From contig OZ024826.1 of NCBI GenBank assembly GCA_964016985.1, forward strand, positions 62,874,910 through 62,938,909: a stretch of 64,000 nt of DNA, in the 5' to 3' direction. Below, one piece after another: positions 33,290 to 42,629 of the stretch (within the stretch, counting starts at the first letter, position 1; each line of letters starts with the position of its first letter). The notes under the pieces were generated by a model. That model saw nothing but the letters and a program-made list of their open reading frames with translations. It was not told where the DNA came from and ran no database searches. The translations under genes were made by a program, and so were the position numbers. This DNA is from Anodontia alba. Taxonomy: Eukaryota; Mollusca; Bivalvia; Lucinida; Lucinidae.

Positions 33290-35330
33290 CCTCATTAATT
33301 TTGGGTATGACAATATCTCCAGCAAGTCTGACTTTCAGGGTCCTGGGCTCAAGGTCAAGGTCACTGTGGCTATTTTTAGAAAAACATTGTCATTGCTCTA
33401 GCCCCTACATTTATTGATGGGTTTTAATTTAACTTCACACAAATGTTGGGTACGATAATATCTCGAGCAAGGTCACTGGCTATTTTTAGAAAAACTTTGT
33501 CATCGCTCTAGAGCCTACATTTATCAGTGGATTTTAATGTAACTCCACACAAATGTTTGGTATGACAATATTTCGATCAAGTTAGACTTTCAGGGTACTG
33601 GGCTCAAGGTCAAGGTCACTGGCTATTTTTAGAAAAGCCGTCAATCTAGCACCTACATTTATTGATGGACTTAAATGTAACTTAACACAAATGTTGGTTA
33701 TGATAATATCTCGAGCAAGTTTGATTTTCAGGGATCCTGGTCAAGGTCATTGTAGCTATTTTTAGAAAAAACTGGCTCTAGTGCCAACATTTATAATCGG
33801 ATTTTAATAAAATTTCACGAAAATGTTGGTTATGAGCAAGTTCAACTTTCAAGTGGCTTGGCTCAAGGTTCAGGTACAGTCAAACCTCTATAAGAGCGCC
33901 ACCTTTGGGAGTGAACTAAACTGGCTGTTATATAGAGGTGGCTGACTTATCAAGGTAAGGTCAAAATTGCCACCATGCAAGAAAACAAGGTCAACACACC
34001 AGAGTCTGGCGGGTATCTAGGACATTAATTAGTGATAATAAAGTTTGGACTTGGTACTCATGTCAGTTGAAAGAAAATTGAAAGCATCTTTCAATTTTAA
34101 TACATTTCTGTTTTTTTTTTTTTTTTTTTTTTGTTTTTTCATTCTTTTTTACGAAATAAAAAAACAAACAAAAAAACAATCAAGGCCAAACATTATGGGG
34201 GCGAATCGCTGCGGCAATATCGACCAAAAATCCAGGAAGCTGCCATAATCTCGGTCGATATTAGTGCGCAAAAGGAAGGCATTGTACCGAAAACCACTTA
34301 TAGTGCATAAGAACACCTTTGATCCACTCTGATTGGAAGTTAAAAGATCGTTTTATCCAAAGAAAAAAAAAAGGTTTCGTTCCTCAAGAAGCTCGACCCA
34401 ATGTTCATTTGCGGTCTTTACATGTTCGGTTATGAACTACCATTACTAAATTAGTTTTGATTGACAAAGATTGCCAAATTACTTACCAATGTAAAAATAT
34501 TTTCTCCAGAATGCATAAAAATATTTTAAAGAAAGAAAAAAAAATCTTACCTTTCACATGAGATTATGCGAGACACAACGAGAATTGGCGAGAGCGTGTT
34601 GACAAATGACAACAGATGGGTTTCCCCAGGGTATTTATACTTGAAGTTAATTGTCGATAATTATGGGCAATTAAAATTTTTACAGGTAATATATGGCCGT
34701 CATACGGAGGACAATTTGCATTTTGGGAATAAATTTACTGGCCATTGGCGCTTATGTAAAGGTGGCGCTCTCATAGAGAACAAAATCATAGAGAAACTGA
34801 TCAGGAATGTTTAAAGCTGGCACTGTTATGCAGGTGGTGCTCTTAAAGAGGTGGCCGATTCAGCAGGTTTGACTGTAACTGTGACTATTTTTAGAAAAAA
34901 ACCTGTCATCGCTCTAGCCCCTGCATTTATCAATGGATTTTAATATATCTTCACGCAATTTTTGGTATTATAATATCTCCAGCAAGCTCAACTTTCAGGT
35001 TGCTGGGCTCAAGGTCAAGGTACTGTGACTATTTTAGAAAAAAAAAAAAAACTTTGTCATTGCTCTAGCCCCTGCATTTATCAGTGGATTTTAATATATC
35101 CTCACAAAGTTGTTGTGTACTGTAATATCTCGAGGAAGTTCAACTTTCAGGTTGCTGGGCTCAAGGTCAAGGTAACTGTGGCTATTTTTAGAAAAAACTT
35201 TATCACTCTTTCCCCTGCATTTATCAATGGATTTTAATATATCTTAACACATTTATGGGTATGATAATATCTTGAGCAAGATTGACTTTCAGGTCCTGGG
35301 CTCAAGGTCAAGGTTGACATGACTGAAATA
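33290..35330 (+). repeat. Array of about 150-bp monomers, split by a pogo-like element
   Basis: Units repeat TTGGGTATGATAATATCTCG, AGCAAGTTTGACTTTCAGG, CTGGGCTCAAGGTCAAGGTC, ACTGTGGCTATTTTTAGAAA, CTTTGTCATTGCTCTAGCCC and CATTTATCAATGGATTTTAA. The same monomer recurs at 56870-57470. A transposon interrupts one unit at 33877-34875. Confidence 0.7.
33877..34875. mobile_element. pogo/Tigger-like non-autonomous element, 999 bp
   Basis: It is flanked by TA (33875-33876, 34876-34877). The left end is CAGTCAAACCTCTATAAGAG and the right in reverse complement CAGTCAAACCTGCTGAATCG, so the outer 11 bp are perfect. Subterminal sequences with GCGCCACCTTTGGGAG and its relatives also face each other. Excision restores CAAGGTTCAGGTAACTGTGG, as in neighbouring monomers. 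The interior contains long T-tracts and no transposase. Confidence 0.75.
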
Positions 35331-35570
35331 TTTTCTAGTAGTGAATCTCTCCCAATCTGAAAATCTGAATGTTTTCAATACTCAGAGGCCCAGTTAAGCT
35401 GCATTTTAAGCAAATAAGAAAGGCAGATAGGTGGACATTTAATTTTAATGTGTGCCATTCACGCCGATAATTTCACATTTATGCAAAAAGTCCAATATAT
35501 AACGAGTAATTTTTTTATTTACAGCACAAAAGATGACAGTATGGCTGTTTTGTTTAGTCTGTTTAGCTAA
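35331..35570. other. Intron stretch with no recognised feature
   Basis: Unassigned short spacer between an array and a MITE. Confidence 0.4.
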
Positions 35571-36106
35571 GGCCTAAAAAAAAAATGTTATGGGTCCGAT
35601 TACCCGACCAGCTGTCAAAAAAATGCACTGACTGTAATTTTTTTTAGCACATGAAGAAAAAAAAATCCGCGGCCGACCCCGGACAATCCCGGTTTTTATA
35701 TAAGTTTGTTACATAATTTGTCAGTACCAATTTCCAGATACTGTCGGTCTTCATTGTTCGTTTATTTATTTCCAATATGGCGGCACCCTTACAAGCCAAA
35801 CCGAGCACATAAGTGCAGATTACATGTATTTCGAAGCGTGCAACCACATCTCGGCCTAAAATAAAATAAAAGCTGTTTAATACAGCGCCCCTTTATCATC
35901 GGTATTCAAAAACAGTCAAATGTTAGGTAAGAGAAGTCAAAATATTTTAAGAATCCATTAAAGAAAAATTACGATTCACCAACCGTAATTTGACTTTGAA
36001 AAAAAAAAAAAAAAAGAGAGAGAGAAAAAAAAAAAGTTGCAGACCTACTGACCCTATGGCAAATTGGCGATGAAATCGGAAACAGAACATTTTTTTTATG
36101 CCTAAA
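35571..36106. mobile_element. MITE with about 30-bp inverted ends
   Basis: The left end AGGCCTAAAAAAAAAATGTT (then ATGGGTCCGAT) faces a right end that reads AGGCATAAAAAAAATGTTCT (then GTTTCCGAT) in reverse complement. The interior has CGCGGCCGACCCCGGACAAT and a purine tract at about 36001-36034. No ORF resembling a transposase is present. Confidence 0.55.
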
Positions 36107-36820
36107 CGCTTGCTTTTGCTGTAGGAATGCTTTTGCAAACATCCGTTAGCTGTCGGGGGTCTGTTTCAACCAATCAAATCACAGATATCTGAGCAGCTTC
36201 ATAGGTTGCACTTGATTGTACTGCTCGGAAAAGTGTTTCCTTACTGCACATAAGGAATTACAGACAAAATTCCCTGCCCTCCCAAATGGCTGAAATGCCT
36301 ACTACCAAAATGGTCCTTGCTTTTTCAGAATGTCAGAAACAAAAGGTTTGGGTGTAGTAAATTTTATTAAGTTATGCTGGTAAGATGATCTAAGGAATGA
36401 CAATGACCCAAGCCAATTATGTCACAACAATACACAATATGTCACAAGTTGTCCTGTGTATTCAAGGAGTGACATTGGACAGGTAACTAATGTCTCACAC
36501 AAAAATACTACTGATTTACTAATAAAAAAACACTTATAGTACTTCCAATATTCATATGTTTGAAAACATTCAAACAGATTTTTAAAGGAATGTTAAAATT
36601 TATGGTTTAGTCAGCATCCTTTGTTTAGTGTTCATTTTTGCATTGGCAGAAGAAAAACAAAGTTTGTGGAAGACCTTTTATAAGCTCTATTTATCGGTCA
36701 TTTTTCCGCCAATTTTGCTAGTGCAATGGTAATGTCGATAACTGGAGATCCCAAGGGCAGGAGTTCAAATCGCAGCTGGGACAATTGTTTTGTTTGTTTG
36801 TTTTTTCTCTCTCTCTCATT
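36107..36820. other. Intron stretch with no recognised feature
   Basis: Unassigned. CACAACAATACACAATATGT-type duplications near 36420-36450 are minor. Confidence 0.4.
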
Positions 36821-36824
36821 ATTT

Positions 36825-38120
36825 TTATTAATCCCCCGCCGTGAAGCGAATGGGGGATTATAGGAATGGCCTTCGTCTGTCTGTCCATCCGTCTGTCCTT
36901 CCATAACATTTTCTTGTCCGCTCCATATCTCCTGAACCCTTTGAAAGATTTTCATTAAACTTTGGTCAAATGTTCGCCTCAGTGAGTCGATGTGCAGAAC
37001 CCATGTCAGCCATGCCAACTCAAGGTCAAGGTCACAGGTCAAGGTCATGGGTTTGAGCCTTGAATTTCGTGTCTGCTCCATATCTCCTATACCCCTGGAA
37101 GGATTTTCTTTAAACTTTGGTCATATGTTTGCCTCAGTGAGACAATGTGCAGAACTCAATCTTGACACAAGGTCAAGGTCACAGGTTTGAGCCTTGAATT
37201 TCGTGTCCGCTCTGTATCTCCTATACCAGTGGAAGGATTTTTTTTAAACTTTCGTCAAATTTTCACCTTAGTGAGCCGATGTGCAGAAGCAATAATTCAA
37301 CCATGCCGACTCAAGGTCAGGGTCACAGTTCAAGGTCATGGGTTTGAGCCTTGAATTTCATGTCCGCTCTGTATCTCCTTTACCCCTGGGAGGATTTTTT
37401 CTAAACTTTGGTCAAATGTTCACCTGTGGGACGATGTGCAGAACCCATAACTCAGCCATGGGGACTCAAAGACAAGGTCACAGTTCAAGGTCGCGACCCC
37501 TGAATTTCGTGTCCACTTGATATCTCCTTTACTCCTGGAAGGATTTTCTTTTAATTTTGGTCAAATGTTTGCCTCTGTGAAATGATGTGCAGAAACCATA
37601 GCTCAACCATGCAGACTTACAAGGTCACAGTTCAAGGTCACTGGTTTGAGCCTTGAATTTTGTGTCTGCTCTGTATCTCCTTTACCCCAGGGAGGATTTT
37701 CTCTAAACTTTGGTCAAATGTTCACCTCAGTGGGACAATGTGCAGAACCCATAACTCAGTCCTGCGGACTTAAGGTCAAGATCACAGTTGAAGGTCACGA
37801 GTTTGAGCCTTGAATTTGGTGTCGGCTCCATATCTCCTTTACCCCTGGAAGGATTTTCTTTAAACATTGGTCAAATTTTTGCCTCAGTGAGATGATGTGC
37901 AGAACCCATAACTCAGCTATGCTGATTCAAGGTCAAGGTCACAGTTGAAGGTCACCAGTTTGAGCCTTGAATTTTGAGGCCGCTCTATTGCCATTCAGAC
38001 TGCCTTGTTAAATTTGGGTCAAATGTTTGCCTTAGTGAGATGATGTGTAGAGCCTATAACTCAACGATGCGGACTCAAGGTCAAGGTCACAGTTGAAGGT
38101 CATCCGTCTCTTGTTCGCTC
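36825..38120 (+). repeat. Array element with CCCCCGCCGTGAAG head, about 155-bp monomers
   Basis: The head ATCCCCCGCCGTGAAGCGAA and TGGGGGATTATAGG is followed by GTCTGTCTGTCCATCCGTC. About eight units repeat CCGCTCCATATCTCCTTTAC, CCCTGGAAGGATTTTCTTTA, AACTTTGGTCAAATGTTCGC, CTCAGTGAGACGATGTGCAG, AACCCATAACTCAGCCATGC, CTCAAGGTCAAGGTCACAG and GGTTTGAGCCTTGAATTTCG. No closing tail is clear. Confidence 0.65.
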
Positions 38121-38846
38121 CATATCACAGGTGGTAAACCTAGGAACTACCATGAAATTGTGTTAACGTAATTTCGTTCCCACGCCACATCCGTGACATA
38201 GCGGGGTACTGCCAACATCATAAAATAGACAAACAAATGTTGGTGTCATTTTTATTTTATTTTACCACGACAAACGAATTATGGGGAAATCAGGCAATGT
38301 GGTTCCATGTAAATATGTCTCAGCTTCCTCTGTGAACCCAAATTTTATCGAAAAAGTCATTTGCTTTTTTCAAATCTTTCTACCCGCACTGAGCATCGGA
38401 CCACTTGTCCCCTGAGTATTTTTTCAGTGCGAAGAATTTAGCCTGTCTCCGTCGATTTGAGCTGACATTTGAAAGCATTCGTCGATAAGAATGATAAAAA
38501 GACCCTTCCTGAACGTTCCTACATCGAAAAAAAAAATCAAGTGTTAACTCGTAAAAGAGTCCGGCCCCCTTTTTCAGGGGTGGTAGTTCCAAGATCACCG
38601 AGGTAGTTACAATGCTATCGGGGTAGTTCCAACGATTTAGCAGTAGATCCTACTACGTAATATTCTTTTTCAGATACACCAATACTCTGGGACAGACATT
38701 TCTTCAATTTTAATTGATATGCGTTTAATACGGGGAAGTATTCCAAGTATAGCTTCAATTTAAATATAGGACATAATTGTTATCTGATACAACACGCATT
38801 TGCATAATCAATGCCAGGTAAGTTCGACAAAGTAATGTTGTATGCT
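38121..38846. other. Unassigned stretch with GGTAGTTCC repeats
   Basis: GGTAGTTCCAAGATC, GGTAGTTACAATG and GGTAGTTCCAACG occur at 38580-38635, and the reverse complement GGAACTACC occurs at 38140. This may be a decayed inverted-repeat element, but ends cannot be set. Confidence 0.35.
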
Positions 38847-39227
38847 GTGAATTTAGTGATCTTTAGCATTGTGATTTTGAAAAAAGCGGACAAGATTTGT
38901 CCTAAAATACCTTAAAAACTATAGCAGTAAATTCAGGGGAAAACAATCAAAGATTGCAAACCATCAACAACACAAACCACTGGGGTTTTACTGTGCGGAA
39001 GATATTCCCTTTTTGTTTGATCTTACATTGCTCTAAACAGCAGCAGGCTGCAAAGGTAAAGCAATGTGCCTAATACAAAGCACGAAAGAGTGCCAGTACA
39101 CCTGAAAAATGTAACACGAGAGCAACTGTAATATTAAATGAGTAGCCAGAACAATATAAAAGTAAAAAATGAAAAGAGCAAAGATCAGGAATTGATACAA
39201 TCAGATTCCAAACCCTGCCAATAATAT

Positions 39228-40776
39228 ATGTGATTTGCTCTAATTTAGGTTTTCAACACCACTTGTTGGGTACCATTCCCACCTACTACAACTTCCTCCT
39301 CAACTGAATTATTTACGAAATCAGTGATGTCGTGATGTGTGGAAACAGACTTACCGGACGCTGCGGATTCCAAAAATATTTGGGGGTCCCTCCACGAATG
39401 CGAACTGGTCTGAGTTATTGACTGTCCCAAATGATTCCCGGTATTCATCGGTATTCCTAACTCTGATAAATCACTTCCAGCTTGGTTTGGTGCTTGTACA
39501 TTGCTGGCCCCAAGCGCCGTACGAGCTAGCGACTGTCCCTGCTGGATATTGTTCAACAAAACACTGAACGGGTCAGTTGTTGGTGGTAATATTCCTCCTG
39601 CTCCGAGGTCGACGCCATTGTTGCTGCCATCGTTGTTCCGGTTCCGGTGCGAGCTCTCCGATTGGTTGGCTTGCCCACCCATACTTCCGCTGCCTGATGG
39701 GAATGATTCTACCCCCACGTGATCGCCGCCTGCTTGCTGCGCATGCGCGGGTATGCCTGCGCGATTTTCAGCTATAAGCAATTTCTTAACAGAAGCCAGA
39801 ATCAATTTCTGCTGGCCTCTCGGTATCTTCGATCTGCTGAGATCATCGCTATCAAGTAACTTGATAGCTTCAATGGACGTAAAACCCTCTTTGAAAAGTT
39901 TTTCAACTGCGTCCGCCGAAATTTTGTTTCCAACAGCCCAATCAGAAACCACCTCCTCATCCGACAGAGTCCTGATCTCAATCAAGTTCTCGCCGATTGG
40001 AACTTCCTGTTGTTGCGCCATATCGTGTGTGTCAAGTAACAAATAGCTAATGCTCAGAGCTAATGATTGTTAATCGTGGCGAGAAACTGGTATTTTACAA
40101 GAACAAAATTCCGCCATTACGGGCGAGATGCAGGAGCGAAAAACAGACTTCCTCCGCACAAAAGGTGCTAAAGTTCAAAAACCTGACCCATCTAGTAAAT
40201 CGATCGCATTTTCTGACACAATTTTCTAGCTTTCAAGCTCGAAATTTATTCTCACTAAGGATACACCATAACGAAATATCCGACAAATGTCCACCATATT
40301 TGTTTCCACTTTGTCTGTTTTAACAGAAAAAGATCGTCGTATAACATGAAATTGAACACATCCAAATAACTATATTTGATAAAGTTTTGTCAATCCACAG
40401 AATCGTATTAACCGTATTTCCCGTTTTTGAGGTCCATTTTAAAAATAAAATTTTGTATGCCCAAATTGAGATGCAGAGTTCCTCGCGGCTTGCTGATAAG
40501 CAGAATGAGGCTTGTGCTCACATGAGGGGCTGCTGGGTAAACCTTAAACCTGATTGGCTGGAAAATGGACTGCCCCATGATGGTGGACCAGTCCAGAAAT
40601 TGATAAGCTGACAGATAGGCTGTTCAAGAAATGGTGAAACCATCTGGAATACAATCATGGACTGTAAACGTGATCACCAGTACATGTAGCAGGGCAGGAC
40701 ACAAAACAAGGGAATTAAGGGGCCAAGGGCAGCAACTCTCAAGAATCAATAATGGATTAACAATATTAATCCCCAT
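39228..40776 (-). mobile_element. Insertion carrying a gag-like ORF inside the foldback arm
   Basis: The segment is bounded by ATAATAT (39221-39227 and 40777-40783), which could be a 7-bp target duplication. It has no counterpart in the right arm. It carries one complete ORF on the minus strand, ending 17 nt from the left boundary, plus about 730 nt upstream of its start. No reverse transcriptase, integrase or tyrosine recombinase is visible. It could be a truncated retrotransposon or a retrocopied fragment. Confidence 0.5.
39245..40042 (-). CDS. SAM-like/gag-like protein, 265 codons, intact
   Basis: The frame is open from 40042; a second Met (MAQQQEVPIGENLIEI) at residue 8 is an equally good start. 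Residues of about 25-85 form a SAM-like helical module (SDWAVGNKISADAVEKLFKE, GFTSIEAIKLLDSDDLSRSK, IPRGQQKLILASVKKL). It is followed by a Gly/Ser/Asn/Gln-rich linker of about 110 residues and a C-terminal WRDPQIFLESAASGKS segment. From memory, similar SAM-like N-termini occur in gag-like ORF1 proteins of DIRS/Ngaro-type retroelements in marine invertebrates. Those continue beyond the point where this one stops, so this is probably a truncated gag. No stop or frameshift interrupts it. A domesticated host gene is possible but unproven. Confidence 0.6.
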   Translation of the reverse strand: MLLDTHDMAQQQEVPIGENLIEIRTLSDEEVVSDWAVGNKISADAVEKLFKEGFTSIEAIKLLDSDDLSRSKIPRGQQKLILASVKKLLIAENRAGIPAHAQQAGGDHVGVESFPSGSGSMGGQANQSESSHRNRNNDGSNNGVDLGAGGILPPTTDPFSVLLNNIQQGQSLARTALGASNVQAPNQAGSDLSELGIPMNTGNHLGQSITQTSSHSWRDPQIFLESAASGKSVSTHHDITDFVNNSVEEEVVVGGNGTQQVVLKT

Positions 40777-41849
40777 ATAATATCACAAGGAAAAGAAGTC
40801 ACAGCACGGAGTGACGCCAGCAAACAAAAAGATATGACAAACGGTGTCAGCAGCTCTTTTTCAAACAGGTGGTGACTCAGAATTTGAGCGTATCTGAATA
40901 CTAATGACATACATAATAGTAAAATGAATAAGTAAAATCGACGAACCAAACATGGAACAGCTAGGAACTACAACAAAAGCACCGATTTGGAACGGTCAGT
41001 AATACACCACTGGTGGGTTTAAGTATACTTTACTGGATCCCAACCCTCACTTTCACTTTCATTGTGGTTCAAAACATGTATTTGTTAGGTCCGCATGGAG
41101 GTTTTCTAAAGTAAGCAATTCCCATAAATTGATACAATCAGAACCAAAGTCCTGGTCTCGAAACCAAAATGAGAAATAACTAAAATTACAACTACTTACT
41201 CATTTTACTATTATGTATGTCATTAGTATTCAGTTACACTCAAATTCTGAGTCACCACCTGTTTGAAATAGAGCTGCTGACACCGTTTGTCATATCTTAT
41301 TTGTTTGCTGGCGTCACTTCGTGCTGTGACTTCTTTCCCTTGTGATATTATTGGCAGTTATTGGCAGTTATTGGCAGTTTGGAATCTGATTGTATCAGTT
41401 CCTGAACCTTGCTCTTTTCAATTTTTACTTTGATATTGTTCTGGCTACTCATTTAATATTGTAATTGCTCTGGTGTTATATTTTTCAGGCATACTGGCAC
41501 TCTTTCCTGCTTTGTATTGGTCACATTGCTTTCCATTTACCTTTGCAGCCTGCTGCTGTTTAGAGCAATGTAAGATCAAACAAAAGCCGAAGATCTTTCC
41601 CACAGTAAAACCCTAGTGGTTTGTGTTGTTGAGCAGCAAGAGCTAGTATTTTTTTTTTGTGTGATTAGTTGTGGTGGTGGTTGTTTTGTCTTTTTTTTCT
41701 TTTCCTCTTGGCAGCATTGATGGGCTGCAGTCTTTGATTGTTTTTCCCTGAATTTACTGCTATAGTTTTTAAGGTATTTTAGGACAAAACTTGTCCACCT
41801 TTTTCAAAACCACAATGCTAAAGATCACTAATTCACTTTCGGTATCTCC

Positions 41850-42130
41850 TCAAATATAAGACCTACAACCACTAAACCTTGCATAGTGCTTCACCTCATT
41901 GCACTGGCTTGGCAGGTACCTTGACCCGGTGACCTTGACCTATATTTGACACATTTTACGTTAATGTTTGATAACTCCTCAACAATAAGGCCTACAACCA
42001 CCATACCTTGCATTGTGCTTCTCCTTGATGTACTGAATTAGCAGGTACGTTGACCCGTGACCTTGACCTATATTTCATGCTCCAGTGACTTTTACACATT
42101 TTACGTCAACGTTCCATTATCTTTGGGCTG
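41850..42130 (+). repeat. Two units of about 130 bp with TGACCTTGACCTATATTT
   Basis: Two adjacent units share ACTCCTCAACAATAAGGCCT, ACAACCACCATACCTTGCAT, GTGCTTC and GCAGGTACCTTGACCC. They carry AGGTCA-type half sites in the reverse orientation. Confidence 0.55.
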
Positions 42131-42598
42131 TATGATACGAAAAGTCAGTGCTGAAGATAAAGCCATTAGAGGGAATGGGACTGGCCTGGAATATATGTGC
42201 CCCACTAGGCACTTTGTCTACATTTTTTTCAACCCAGTTTTCCAAGTAAGCACTGCTAAGAATGAAATAAACTTATTTAATAACCACATTCTGATTGTGG
42301 CTCCTGTGACTTTTGCCCCAGCAGGTGCGATGACGCCTTCCGCGGAATTCTTGTTGGTTTTCTGTGGTGCGTGGCGCATGGTGCGTGGTGCGTGGTTCCG
42401 AGTTTTTAGTAGGTACTTTGTCCCCTTAACTCCTCCCACAGTTTTTGTCCGATCCTTTTGAAACTTTACAGGTGTTTTAAGGATGGTCTGAAGATGTGCA
42501 TGTGGTTTTTTCAGAATCCTGAAATAATTTTTTATCACTTTTTCCGCATTTTTAACTTAGACATTTTTTGAGTCTATAGGGAGTAGGTACCTTGTCCC

Positions 42599-42604
<6 letters not shown>
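42131..42604 (+). repeat. Left part of the 190-bp-monomer array
   Basis: Units contain TAGGTACTTTGTCCCCTTAA, CTCCTCCCACAGTTTTTGTC, CGATCCTTTTGAAACTTTAC, GGTGTTTTAAGGATGGTCTG and CAGAATCCTGAAATAATTTT. The array resumes at 47928 and after 55267, so the large elements between are insertions into or duplications within it. The stretch 42300-42400 (GGTGCGTGGCGCATGGTGCG) is a short simple repeat. Confidence 0.6.

Positions 42605-42629
<25 letters not shown>

Larger units (their letters stand above)
38847..41836. repeat. 3 kb foldback; left arm split by a gag-like insertion
   Basis: The right arm (about 41195-41836) is the reverse complement of two separated left-arm pieces, 38847-39227 and 40777-40935. 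The outer end is GTGAATTAGTGATCTTTAGC on both sides. Between the left pieces lies a 1,549-bp insertion flanked by ATAATAT. The loop is 40936-41194. The right arm has about 85 extra bases near 41635-41720 and a triple ATTGGCAGTT at 41350-41379. I judge arm identity to be near 90% by eye. Confidence 0.75.

Noticed and set aside
36698..37081. 127-codon frame on the minus strand
   Set aside because: It runs through (GTCT/GTCC)n and AAGGTCA array monomers and reads as repetitive TDGQTDG and LTCDLDLE; no gene-like features.
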